Shown here: positions 17,510 to 25,466 of the stretch, piece after piece | How the letters are laid out: the number at the start of each line of letters is the position of its first letter | Numbering within the stretch: position 1 is the first letter of the stretch | NCBI RefSeq assembly: GCF_007667275.1 | Contig: NZ_VDQT01000001.1 | Span: forward strand, 620,001 to 684,000 | DNA length: 64,000 nucleotides | Origin: Stenotrophomonas rhizophila | Lineage (GTDB): Bacteria; Pseudomonadota; Gammaproteobacteria; Xanthomonadales; Xanthomonadaceae | Direction: 5' to 3' | The notes under the pieces: model-generated | Seen by the model: only the letters and a program-made list of their open reading frames with translations | The model's database searches: none | What the model was told of the DNA's origin: nothing | Program-made: the position numbers and the translations under genes

Positions 17510-19195
17510 TTACTCGGACTTGTTGCCGTTCAGCTGGGCGCGCAGCAGCGCGCCGAGCTGGGTGGTGCCGCTGGAAGCGGAAGAGGACTGGTATTCCTCC
17601 AGCACTTCGCGCATTTCCGCGTCGTCCTTGGCCTTGATCGACAGCTGCAGGGTACGACCCTTGCGATCCATGCCCACGAACTTCGCTTCAACCTTGTCGC
17701 CGACCTTCAGGAACTGGGTCGCGTCGTCGACGCGCTCGTTGGCAACGTCACGAGCCGAGACGTAACCTTCGATGCCGTCAGCCAGTTCGATGGTAGCGCC
17801 CTTGGCGTCCACTTCCTTGACCACGCCTTCGACCTTCGAACCCTTCGGGTTGGCAGCCATGTACTGACCGAACGGATCCTGCTCCAGCTGCTTGACGCCC
17901 AGGCTGATGCGCTCGCGCTCCGGATCGACGGCCAGGACGACGGCGTCCAGGTTGTCGCCCTTCTTGAAGTTGCGGACCACGTCTTCGCCGGTGGTGTTCC
18001 AGCTGATGTCGGACAGGTGCACCAGGCCGTCGATACCGCCGTCCAGGCCGATGAAGATGCCGAAGTCGGTGATCGACTTGATCTGGCCCGACACCTTGTC
18101 GCCCTTCTTGTGGATGGCAGCGAAGGTTTCCCACGGATTGGCGGCAACCTGCTTCATGCCCAGCGAGATGCGGCGACGCTCCTCGTCGACGTCCAGGACC
18201 ATGACTTCGACTTCGTCACCGACCTGCACGACCTTGGACGGGTTGACGTTCTTGTTGGTCCAATCCATCTCGGAAACGTGCACCAGGCCTTCGACGCCCG
18301 GCTCGATCTCGACGAACGCGCCGTAATCGGTGACGTTGGAGACCTTGCCGAACACGCGGCTGTTGGCCGGGTAACGGCGGGCGATGTTGTCCCACGGATC
18401 CTCGCCCAGCTGCTTCAGGCCGAGCGAAACGCGGTTGCGCTCGCGGTCGAACTTCAGCACGCGGACGTCCAGCTCGTCGCCGACGTTGACGACTTCGGAC
18501 GGATGGCGCACGCGCTTCCAGGCCATGTCGGTGATGTGCAGCAGGCCGTCGATGCCACCCAGGTCCACGAACGCGCCGTAATCGGTCAGGTTCTTGACGA
18601 CACCCTTCAGGATCGCGCCTTCCTGCAGCTTGTCCATCAGCTGCTCGCGCTCTTCCGAGTGTTCGCTTTCGACGACAGCGCGGCGCGAGACCACGACGTT
18701 GTTACGCTTGCGGTCCAGCTTGATGAGCTTGAATTCCAGCTCCTTGCCTTCCAGGTAGGCCGGGTCGCGCACCGGGCGCACATCCACCAGCGAACCGGGC
18801 AGGAACGCGCGGACATCCTTGATGTCCACGGTGAAACCACCCTTGACCTTGCCGCTGATGCGGCCGGTGATGGTTTCGTTCTTTTCCAGGGCTTCTTCCA
18901 GCTCGTCCCACACCATGGCGCGCTTGGCTTTCTCGCGCGACAGGACGGTTTCACCGAAGCCGTTCTCGATCGAGTCGAGGGCGACCTTGACGACATCGCC
19001 TTCGGCGACGTCGATTTCGCCGGCGTCGTTACGGAACTGTTCGATCGGCACGATGCCTTCGGACTTCAGGCCGGCGTTGATCACCACGACGTCGCCGCGG
19101 ACTTCAACGACAACACCGCTGACGATGGCGCCCGGCTTCAGCTTGGCCAGATTGGCCTGGCTGGCTTCAAACAGTTCGGCAAATGATTCGGTCAT
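17510..19195 (-). CDS. rpsA: 30S ribosomal protein S1
   Basis: This 561-residue protein has six S1 (OB-fold) domains. The first two are divergent and the last four carry the pattern [15 protein letters not shown] and ISLGMKQ. S1 binds mRNA leaders and is needed for translation of mRNAs with weak Shine-Dalgarno sequences. The start [12 protein letters not shown] matches the family; an upstream in-frame extension of 38 residues is unlike S1. It is the first gene before ihfB, and cmk lies upstream on the same strand, the canonical cmk-rpsA-ihfB order. The 194-bp leader may hold the autoregulatory site known for S1, but I cannot define it. Confidence 0.97.
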   Translation of the reverse strand: MTESFAELFEASQANLAKLKPGAIVSGVVVEVRGDVVVINAGLKSEGIVPIEQFRNDAGEIDVAEGDVVKVALDSIENGFGETVLSREKAKRAMVWDELEEALEKNETITGRISGKVKGGFTVDIKDVRAFLPGSLVDVRPVRDPAYLEGKELEFKLIKLDRKRNNVVVSRRAVVESEHSEEREQLMDKLQEGAILKGVVKNLTDYGAFVDLGGIDGLLHITDMAWKRVRHPSEVVNVGDELDVRVLKFDRERNRVSLGLKQLGEDPWDNIARRYPANSRVFGKVSNVTDYGAFVEIEPGVEGLVHVSEMDWTNKNVNPSKVVQVGDEVEVMVLDVDEERRRISLGMKQVAANPWETFAAIHKKGDKVSGQIKSITDFGIFIGLDGGIDGLVHLSDISWNTTGEDVVRNFKKGDNLDAVVLAVDPERERISLGVKQLEQDPFGQYMAANPKGSKVEGVVKEVDAKGATIELADGIEGYVSARDVANERVDDATQFLKVGDKVEAKFVGMDRKGRTLQLSIKAKDDAEMREVLEEYQSSSASSGTTQLGALLRAQLNGNKSE

Positions 19196-19389
19196 TAGAT
19201 TTACTCTGTTGGACACATGGGCATGGGTTCCGGAACGGTTCCCTTTTACTGCCCGCCTGTTGGTCGACCCCGGTAACGCGAGTCGTGTGTTAAGTAGGAA
19301 AACCGCCACGCATCATTGCGGGACGGAGCTTGTGTTGCCTTGCATTGGTGCGACTGCCGCCGATGGATTGACGGCCTCCTTGCCACGGA

Positions 19390-20070
19390 TCAGGCACCCG
19401 AAACCGGAAGCAGATCCAGTACCTTGGCAACGACGGTGTCGATGCCGATACCACTGGTGTCGATGACGACGGCATCATCTGCCGGCTTCAGGGGCGCCAC
19501 TGTGCGCTGTGCATCACGGGCGTCGCGGGCCATGATCTCGCGCAGGAGGTCATCAAAGTTAACAGAAACCCCCTTGTCTTTCAACTGGTTATGCCGGCGC
19601 CCGGCCCGCTCCTCGGCACTGGCGGTCAGGAAGACCTTGAATGGGGCATCCGGGAAGATCACGGTGCCCATGTCGCGGCCGTCTGCAACCAGGCCCGGCA
19701 GAACCCTGAATGCGCGCTGGCGCTCTTTCAGCGCAGCGCGGACCTCGGGGATGGCGGCAATGGCCGAGGCCAGGGCGCCGGTGGTTTCCAGGCGCAACTC
19801 GTCGGTGGCGTCGGTCTCATTGACGATGACACGCAGCCCCCCGTCGGCCGCCTCGACGAAGCGCACATGGGTGTCGAAGGTGCACCGGACCAGCGCGGAG
19901 GCGTCCGAGGTGTCGATATCGGCCCAGCTCGCGGCCACCCCCACGGCCCGGTACAGGGCGCCCGAATCCAGGTAGTGCCAGCCCAGCCGGGATGCGACAA
20001 TGCGGCTTACGGTCCCCTTGCCGGCCCCGGACGGGCCGTCGATGGTGAGCACGGGAGGTAGCTGATTCAT
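19390..20070 (-). CDS. cmk: Cytidylate kinase
   Basis: This 226-residue enzyme phosphorylates CMP and dCMP. The P-loop GPSGAGKGT is at about residues 11-19, followed by [27 protein letters not shown] and the LID-region arginines. The start [13 protein letters not shown] is chosen from the position of the P-loop. An upstream open extension runs into the rpmJ promoter region and is not plausible. It is upstream of rpsA as in E. coli. Confidence 0.96.
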   Translation of the reverse strand: MNQLPPVLTIDGPSGAGKGTVSRIVASRLGWHYLDSGALYRAVGVAASWADIDTSDASALVRCTFDTHVRFVEAADGGLRVIVNETDATDELRLETTGALASAIAAIPEVRAALKERQRAFRVLPGLVADGRDMGTVIFPDAPFKVFLTASAEERAGRRHNQLKDKGVSVNFDDLLREIMARDARDAQRTVAPLKPADDAVVIDTSGIGIDTVVAKVLDLLPVSGA

Positions 20071-20144
20071 GGGTTTCCCTGTGGATTTGACCCCCCATTC
20101 TAGCCCCTGCCCTACCGCTGCCGAGACCTTTTTGGTGCAACCAC

Positions 20145-20174
20145 TTGAAAGGATGGAAAAAAGCCCGGTAGAAT
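20145..20174 (+). promoter_or_regulatory. Sigma-70 promoter of rpmJ
   Basis: TTGAAA (20145-20150) and TAGAAT (20169-20174) are separated by 18 bp. Each differs from consensus at one or two positions. Transcription would start near 20181 and give a leader of about 80 nt to rpmJ. Confidence 0.7.
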
Positions 20175-20263
20175 GGCGGGCTTGAACGAGCGTCACCTGC
20201 CGATTGTCGTCTGCATATCGCGGCCGCGCTCCAACCGAATCCACGTTTACGCCGAGGTATGCA

Positions 20264-20389
20264 ATGAAAGTCCTGTCTTCCCTGAAGTCGGCCAAGTCCC
20301 GTCACCGCGACTGCAAGGTCGTCCGTCGTCGCGGCAAGATCTTCGTGATCTGCAAGTCGAACCCGCGCTTCAAGGCTCGCCAGCGCTGA
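20264..20389 (+). CDS. rpmJ: 50S ribosomal protein L36 (41-residue type)
   Basis: This 41-residue basic protein opens with [18 protein letters not shown] and contains [20 protein letters not shown]. It is the longer L36 form, with Cys and His only partly kept, comparable to E. coli YkgO-type paralogues that lack the full zinc ribbon. L36 sits in the 50S subunit near the peptidyl-transferase region. It stands alone with its own promoter and terminator, outside the spc operon. Confidence 0.92.
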   Translation: MKVLSSLKSAKSRHRDCKVVRRRGKIFVICKSNPRFKARQR

Positions 20390-20430
20390 GCCGAGGGCGT
20401 CACGGCCATCGGTCGCGACCTGCCTGAATA

Positions 20431-20455
20431 AAAAGCCGCCTCCGGGCGGTTTTTT
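20431..20455 (+). terminator. Intrinsic terminator of rpmJ
   Basis: AAAAGCCGCC-TCCG-GGCGG followed by six T, about 45 bp after the rpmJ stop. Confidence 0.9.
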
Positions 20456-20485
20456 ATTGCCGATTTTGTTGTAATCGCCGGGTGT

Positions 20486-20582
20486 GCCACGACCACCGGT
20501 CATGGCTGCCTTGCCGGATCCGCCGGTAGATCATGACCGGTTGGTCCTGATGCCGTTGTTGGCCACGACCGCCGGTCGTGGC
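20486..20582. repeat. Three SMAG-like palindromes
   Basis: Variant hairpins lie at 20486-20506 (GCCACGACC / GGTCATGGC, one mismatch), 20526-20551 (GTAG-headed, ATCATGACC / GGTCCTGAT, imperfect) and 20562-20582 (GCCACGACC / GGTCGTGGC, perfect). They fill most of the 224-bp gap between rpmJ and the next gene. Confidence 0.65.
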
Positions 20583-20613
20583 TCCTTTCTTGATGACTGG
20601 GGAGTAGATCGAG

Positions 20614-20940
20614 ATGAAGCGTTACCTGACCACCCTGCCGCTGCTGGCCCTGCTGGCCTGTGCCGGCGCCCACGCCGATACCCTGCTGATCGACCGCACC
20701 AAGGAGCAGGCCGCGCCGGTGGTACCGGTGCGCGGCCAGACCGCCAGCCAGGTGCTGAGCGCGTTTGGTGAACCCACCGAGAAGCTGGAGCCGCGTGGCG
20801 GCCAGAAGCGCCAGTGGCCGACCATCAACCGCTGGGTCTACCCGATGTTCACCGTGTACTTCGAGAAGTCAAAGGTGATCGACGTGGTGGCCAACAAGGC
20901 CGACGCCAACGAAGTCGGCCCGAAGCCGCCGATCCGCTGA
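20614..20940 (+). CDS. Small exported protein, BamE/SmpA-like fold predicted
   Basis: This 108-residue protein has a clear signal peptide (MKRYLTTLPLLALLACAGAHA, cut about residue 21). The mature part has a SQVLSAFGEPTEKL segment followed by an aromatic strand region (RWVYPMFTVYFEKSKVIDVV). The FGEP turn followed by W-Y...VYFE strands recalls BamE/OmlA-like periplasmic domains. The lipobox cysteine is not placed convincingly (LLAC at residue 16 is possible). I do not recognise a named family, and the BamE likeness is inference. GGGGAG precedes the ATG. It lies 44 bp upstream of aguA. Confidence 0.8.
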   Translation: MKRYLTTLPLLALLACAGAHADTLLIDRTKEQAAPVVPVRGQTASQVLSAFGEPTEKLEPRGGQKRQWPTINRWVYPMFTVYFEKSKVIDVVANKADANEVGPKPPIR

Positions 20941-20984
20941 TCCACAACCACGCCCGCCGCCCGGCGGGCCATCGCATCGAGACC

Positions 20985-22022
20985 ATGAACGACACGCTCC
21001 GCTTTCCGGCCGAATGGGAATCCCAGTCCGCCATCCTGATCGCCTGGCCCCACGCCGACACCGACTGGGCCGACCGCCTGGGTGACGTCGAGGACACCTA
21101 CATCGCGCTGGTCGCGGCCATCACCCGCTTCCAGCCGGTGGTGATCATCGTGGCCGACGACGACCTGGAGGCGTACGCCGATGCGCGCCTGCGCTCGAAC
21201 CGGATCGATACCGGGCGGGTGCGGTTCGTTACTGCGCAGTACGACGACACCTGGCTGCGCGATTCGGGCCCGATCACGCTGCGCCGCGCCGACGGCGGCT
21301 TCCGCCTGCTGGACTTCCGCTTCACCGGTTGGGGCGGCAAGTTCGAGGCAAGCCTGGACGACCAGCTGGTGGGCGTGCTGCACCTGGCGGGGCTGTTCGC
21401 CGACGCGGAGCTGCAGAGCATCCCGTTCGCGCTGGAAGGCGGGGCGATCGAAACCGATGGTGCCGGTACCCTGCTGACCACCTGGCAGTGCCTGCACGAG
21501 CGCCATCCGGACCGCGACCGTGCCTCGCTCAGCGCGGACATGGCCAGCTGGCTGGCGCAGGACCGCGTGTTGTGGCTCGACCACGGCTACCTGGAAGGCG
21601 ACGACACGGACGCGCACATCGACACCCTGGCGCGCTTCGCGTCGGTGGACAGCATCGTCTACCAGGCCTGCGACGACAGCACGGACTCGCATTTCGCCGA
21701 GTTGCAGGCGATGGGCGACGAACTGGCGGCGCTGCGCACGGCCGACGGCCAGCCGTACCGGCTGTTCCCGCTGCCATGGGCACGCCCGGTGATGGACGAG
21801 GGCCGCCGCCTGGCGGCGTCCTACGCGAATTACCTGATCCTCAACGGCGCGGTGCTGATGCCGGCCTACGGCGACGTGGCCGACGACGCGGCGCGCGACG
21901 TCCTGGCCCAGGCCTATCCGAACCACGAGATCGTGCAGGTTCCCTGCCGCTCGCTGATCTGGCAGAACGGCAGCCTGCACTGCATCACCATGCAGCTTCC
22001 GGCGGGAGTTCTGAACGCCTGA
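20985..22022 (+). CDS. aguA: Agmatine deiminase
   Basis: This 345-residue enzyme hydrolyses agmatine to N-carbamoylputrescine and ammonia. It belongs to the guanidine-modifying pentein fold. The early motif RFPAEWESQSAILIAWPH is at about residues 6-23. Asp and His residues occur in DDTWLRDSGPI and LEGGAIETDG. The catalytic Cys lies in the C-terminal NGSLHCITMQLP. With AguB (22663) it forms the plant/bacterial route from agmatine to putrescine. The start ATG follows a short gap after the BamE-like gene. Confidence 0.95.
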   Translation: MNDTLRFPAEWESQSAILIAWPHADTDWADRLGDVEDTYIALVAAITRFQPVVIIVADDDLEAYADARLRSNRIDTGRVRFVTAQYDDTWLRDSGPITLRRADGGFRLLDFRFTGWGGKFEASLDDQLVGVLHLAGLFADAELQSIPFALEGGAIETDGAGTLLTTWQCLHERHPDRDRASLSADMASWLAQDRVLWLDHGYLEGDDTDAHIDTLARFASVDSIVYQACDDSTDSHFAELQAMGDELAALRTADGQPYRLFPLPWARPVMDEGRRLAASYANYLILNGAVLMPAYGDVADDAARDVLAQAYPNHEIVQVPCRSLIWQNGSLHCITMQLPAGVLNA

Positions 22023-22372
22023 CACGCTTGAAACGGCGCTCCGCGCGCGTTCCGTGGTTGCATGTATCTGCTTGGAGCCGGGCTTGCCCGGCTTCATGCA
22101 TTCGGGCGAACAACGTGCAGCTGATGCATGCCCCGACCCACCTCTCGACAGTGTGTCGTTGCCACGGGAAAAGCGGGAGACGGCCGTTGGCCGTCAGACG
22201 ATCTCGATCAAATTCATGCGCAACCGAACGCCGACACGTTCACGGCGGTTGTTTGGGAACCAACCCTACCAACGTCGCGCGCCGCGCCTCTGTATGTGGC
22301 TGCCACATCAGGCGCCGACCATACGTCGGCGCACCCGCGTTTCCCTTGGCCACCGGCCAACTGTCGGAGAGT
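22023..22372. other. Hairpin-rich intergenic DNA after aguA, no gene
   Basis: No credible coding sequence is seen. There are several perfect hairpins: 22076-22093 (AGCCGGGC-TT-GCCCGGCT), 22179-22195 (GACGGCC-GTT-GGCCGTC), 22294-22308 (ATGTGGC-T-GCCACAT) and 22312-22332 (GCGCCGAC-CATAC-GTCGGCGC). A 20-bp motif at 22251-22270 recurs with two changes at 46650-46669. The dense secondary structure continues into the repeat at 22373. Confidence 0.6.
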
Positions 22373-22470
22373 CGGCGGGGGTGGGTATGCGGGGGTGTGA
22401 GCGGCATGGATGCCGCGACCAAGCCCCCATGGATGGGTTTACGGCGCCCCCCGCATACCCACCCCCGCCG
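22373..22470 (+). repeat. Dispersed structured element, copy 1 (arms plus two CATGGATG hairpins)
   Basis: The outer arms 22373-22395 and 22448-22470 are perfectly complementary over 23 bp. Between them lie hairpin 1 (22401-22416, GCGGCAT-GG-ATGCCGC) and hairpin 2 (22426-22437, CCCAT-GG-ATGGG). Both have the same CATGGATG apex, so the unit can fold as a three-way junction. A second copy in reverse orientation is at 46445-46548. Translating it produces spurious reading frames with GWVCG and KPPWMG segments. The remaining 192 bp to aguB shows nothing else clear except a possible -10 (TAAACT) near 22630. Confidence 0.8.
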
Positions 22471-22662
22471 GCCCAGCTCAGACCGTGCCTCCGCCTGCGG
22501 CTGTTCGCTCAAATGTCTGAAGCCGCGCAGCGCCCGGCCCCGGGCGATCGCATGCAACCAAGCACTCCGCACCACCAGCCGTTGCCCTGCGTTTAGCGCC
22601 CGGCACGCGGTGCACACGCTTCCGCGATAAACTGGGTTTTTCCCCCAGCAGGACCGCCCCGG

Positions 22663-23550
22663 ATGAGCTCTCGCCACACCCTTTCCGTCGCCCTGATCCA
22701 GGAGCGCAACCACGGTGACGCGGCCGCCAACCTGGCCGTGATCGAAACGCGCGTGGCTGAAGCGGCTGCCCGAGGTGCCAAGCTCATCCTGCTGCAGGAA
22801 CTGCACAACGGCGCGTACTTCTGCCAGCACGAGTCGGTGGATGAGTTCGACCTGGCCGAACCGATTCCCGGCCCGAGCACCGAACGCCTCGGCGCGCTCG
22901 CCAAAAAGCACGGCGTGGTCATCGTCGGCTCGCTGTTCGAGCGCCGCGCCGCCGGCCTGTACCACAACACCGCCGTGGTGTTCGAAAAGGACGGCACCCT
23001 GCTGGGCAAGTACCGCAAGATGCACATCCCGGACGACCCCGGCTTCTACGAGAAGTTCTACTTCACCCCCGGCGACATCGGCTTCAAGCCGATCGATACC
23101 TCGGTGGGTCGCCTTGGCGTGCTCGTCTGCTGGGACCAGTGGTATCCGGAAGCCGCCCGACTGATGGCGCTGGCCGGTGCCGAACTGCTGCTCTACCCCA
23201 CCGCCATCGGCTGGGACCCGGACGACCAGAAGGACGAACAGGGCCGCCAGCGCGATGCCTGGGTGCTCAGCCACCGCGGCCATGCCGTGGCCAACGGCGT
23301 GCCCGTGCTGAGCTGCAACCGCGTCGGCCATGAGCCATCGCCGCTGGGCGCCTCCGGCATCCAGTTCTGGGGCAACAGCCACGTGCTGGGCCCGCAGGGC
23401 GAGTTCATTGCCGAAGCCGGTGCCGAGCCGACCGTGCTGGTCTGCGACGTCGACCTGCAGCGCAGCGAACACGTCCGCCGGATCTGGCCGTTCCTGCGCG
23501 ACCGCCGCATCGACGCCTACGGCGACCTGCTCAAGCGCTACATCGACTGA
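22663..23550 (+). CDS. aguB: N-carbamoylputrescine amidase
   Basis: This 295-residue nitrilase-superfamily enzyme turns N-carbamoylputrescine into putrescine, CO2 and ammonia. The catalytic triad is visible: Glu in ILLQELHNGAYF (about residue 47), Lys in YRKMHIPDDPGFYEK (about 121), and Cys in LGVLVCWDQWYPEAA (about 158). The length matches plant and bacterial AguB. It pairs functionally with aguA, but 640 bp of hairpin-rich DNA separates the two, so they may not share one transcript evenly. Confidence 0.95.
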   Translation: MSSRHTLSVALIQERNHGDAAANLAVIETRVAEAAARGAKLILLQELHNGAYFCQHESVDEFDLAEPIPGPSTERLGALAKKHGVVIVGSLFERRAAGLYHNTAVVFEKDGTLLGKYRKMHIPDDPGFYEKFYFTPGDIGFKPIDTSVGRLGVLVCWDQWYPEAARLMALAGAELLLYPTAIGWDPDDQKDEQGRQRDAWVLSHRGHAVANGVPVLSCNRVGHEPSPLGASGIQFWGNSHVLGPQGEFIAEAGAEPTVLVCDVDLQRSEHVRRIWPFLRDRRIDAYGDLLKRYID

Positions 23551-23572
23551 TCCCCCACAGGAACCCCGCCCC

Positions 23573-24103
23573 GTGACCGTGCTGCTGCGCGACGCCACCG
23601 ATGCCGATATTCCGGCCATCACCGCCATCTATGCCGTGGAAGTAACCGACTTCGTCAATACCTACGAGTACGACGTTCCGGATGCGGCCGAGATGCAGCG
23701 GCGCATGCACGACATTGTCGCGCGCGGGTTCCCCTACCTCGTGGCCGAGGTCGATGGCCAGGTCGCCGGCTACGCCTATGCCAACACCTACCGTGGCCGC
23801 ATCGCCTACCAGTGGACGGTGGAAAACTCCGTCTATGTCGACGCCGCCTTCCAGGGCAAGGGCGTCGGCACCGCGCTGATGCAGGGCCTGATCGATACCT
23901 GCGTCGCGCGCGGCTACCGCCAGATGGTCGCCGTGATCGGCGAACCGTCCAACACCGCCTCGATCAAGCTGCACGAACGCTTCGGCTTCCACCTGGTCGG
24001 CATCTTCCGTGGCCTGGGCCGCAAGCATGGGCGCTGGCTGGACACGGTGCAGATGCAGCGCGCGCTCGGCGATGGTGTCGACAGCGCCCCTTCGAATGAA
24101 TGA
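23573..24103 (+). CDS. GNAT acetyltransferase, phosphinothricin-acetyltransferase-like
   Basis: This 176-residue protein has the GNAT acetyl-CoA site QGKGVGTALMQGLID (about residues 98-112). The context YRGRIAYQWTVENSVYVD and GRKHGRWLDTVQMQR is typical of the PAT/MddA group, which acetylates phosphinothricin, methionine sulfoximine or related amino acids. The natural substrate is unknown here. A GTG start at 23573 with AGGA upstream is preferred because earlier in-frame codons lie inside aguB. Its stop overlaps or abuts the start of the TraB-family gene. Confidence 0.85.
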   Translation: MTVLLRDATDADIPAITAIYAVEVTDFVNTYEYDVPDAAEMQRRMHDIVARGFPYLVAEVDGQVAGYAYANTYRGRIAYQWTVENSVYVDAAFQGKGVGTALMQGLIDTCVARGYRQMVAVIGEPSNTASIKLHERFGFHLVGIFRGLGRKHGRWLDTVQMQRALGDGVDSAPSNE

Positions 24104-24107
24104 TGAA

Positions 24108-25331
24108 ATGACCGACAACCTGATGGACGACAACGGCGACACCCTGTTCGCCGGCCAACCCGTGCGCGTGGTCGAGCGCGATGGCGTGCGCTATACCCTG
24201 CTGGGCACCGCTCACGTTTCGCAGGCCAGCGTGGAGGTGGTGGAACGCGCCATCAACAGCGGCCGCTTCGATGCCGTCGCGGTGGAGCTGGATCCGCAGC
24301 GCCTGCAGGCGCTGACCAATCCCGATGCGCTGGCCAAGCTCGACCTGGTCGAGGTGATCCGCAAGGGCCGCGTGGCGCTGTTCGCCGCCAACCTCGCCCT
24401 GGCCGCCTACCAGCGCCGCCTGGCCGAACAACTGGGCATCGAGCCCGGTGCCGAGCTCAAGCGCGCCGTCGGCCTGGCCAACGAACGCAACCTGCCCGTG
24501 CACCTGATCGACCGCGAAGTAGGGCTGACCTTCAAGCGCGCCTCGCAGCGGCTGGGCTTCTTCGGCAAGATCAAGCTGGTCATGGGCCTGGGCACCGGCC
24601 TGTTCGCCTCCGAAGAGGTCGGCGAAGACGAGATCGAGAAGCTCAAGCAGGGTGACATGCTGGAAGCGAGCTTCGGCGAGTTCGCCAGCGAGAGCCCGGC
24701 GCTGTATGAAACCATCATCGGCGAGCGCGACCGCTACATGGCCACCCGCCTGCGCGAAGTGCACGACCCGGCCCAGCGCGAGGTCTTCACAGTGGTCGGC
24801 GCCGGCCACCTCGCCGGGCTGGCCCGGTACCTGGAAACCGATACCGAGGCACCGGGCCCGCTGCGCGAATCGCTTGAAGCGGTGCCGAAGAAACGCAACA
24901 TCCCCTGGATCACCCTGGCCATCCTGACAATCGTGCTGGCCGGGATCGCGGTGGGCTTCTACCGCGGTGGACTGGGCGTGGGCACCGAACTGCTGGCGGT
25001 GTGGGCGATGTACACCGGCGGCCTGGCCGGCCTGGGTTGCCTGCTCGCCGGCAGCCACCCCCTCAGCATCCTCACCGCCATCGTAGTCGCCCCGTTCAAG
25101 CCGTTCCGGCTGAGCATCCCCACCGGCGCGTTCGCCGCGCTGGTCGAGGCCCGCCTGCGCAAACCGGCCTACGAGGACTTCCTCAAACTGCGCGACGACG
25201 CGCAGAGCGTGCGCGGCTGGTACCGCAACCGGGTCACCCGCGTGGTCCTGACCTTCATGCTGACCAACCTGGGCAGCATGCTCGGCCTGTGGCTGACCGG
25301 GTTCCAGGTCTGGCACAAGGTCGGTGGCTGA
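24108..25331 (+). CDS. TraB/GumN-family membrane protein
   Basis: This 407-residue protein has the TraB-domain signature YTLLGTAHVSQASVEVVE near the N-terminus and conserved FDAVAVELDPQRL. About four membrane helices are packed into the C-terminal half (residues about 265-400). Relatives are TraB (a conjugation-linked pheromone shutdown factor), TIKI proteases of animals, and archaeal membrane homologues. The bacterial function is unclear. The start is uncertain: ATG at 24096 (overlapping the acetyltransferase gene), 24108 or 24120. Confidence 0.8.
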   Translation: MTDNLMDDNGDTLFAGQPVRVVERDGVRYTLLGTAHVSQASVEVVERAINSGRFDAVAVELDPQRLQALTNPDALAKLDLVEVIRKGRVALFAANLALAAYQRRLAEQLGIEPGAELKRAVGLANERNLPVHLIDREVGLTFKRASQRLGFFGKIKLVMGLGTGLFASEEVGEDEIEKLKQGDMLEASFGEFASESPALYETIIGERDRYMATRLREVHDPAQREVFTVVGAGHLAGLARYLETDTEAPGPLRESLEAVPKKRNIPWITLAILTIVLAGIAVGFYRGGLGVGTELLAVWAMYTGGLAGLGCLLAGSHPLSILTAIVVAPFKPFRLSIPTGAFAALVEARLRKPAYEDFLKLRDDAQSVRGWYRNRVTRVVLTFMLTNLGSMLGLWLTGFQVWHKVGG

Positions 25332-25338
25332 CGGCGCC

Positions 25339-25432
25339 GTACCGACCAACGGTCGGTACCTACCCACGGGGACCGGGACCATGGATTCCCCGCGTGGATC
25401 GGAAAGGTAGGTATCGACCGTTGGTCGATACG
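25339..25432. repeat. Inverted pair of SMAG palindromes
   Basis: 25339-25363 (reverse) and 25407-25432 (forward) are two SMAG hairpins facing away from each other. Between them a weaker CCACGGGGA / TCCCCGCGTGG pairing is possible, so the pair can fold as one larger structure. They lie between the convergent TraB-family gene and the RND operon. Confidence 0.8.
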
Positions 25433-25463
25433 AAAAGGGCCACGCATGTTGCGTGGCCCTTTT
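25433..25463. terminator. Bidirectional intrinsic terminator
   Basis: AAAAGGGCCACGC-ATGTT-GCGTGGCCCTTTT. It ends the plus-strand TraB-family gene and the minus-strand RND operon, whose stop codon is 4 bp away. Confidence 0.9.
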
Positions 25464-25466
25464 CAT

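Noticed and set aside
22240..23628. Minus-strand open frame of 462 codons across the structured repeat and aguB
   Set aside because: Most of it is antisense to aguB. The rest translates the repeat element, giving the spurious GWVCG-type sequence.
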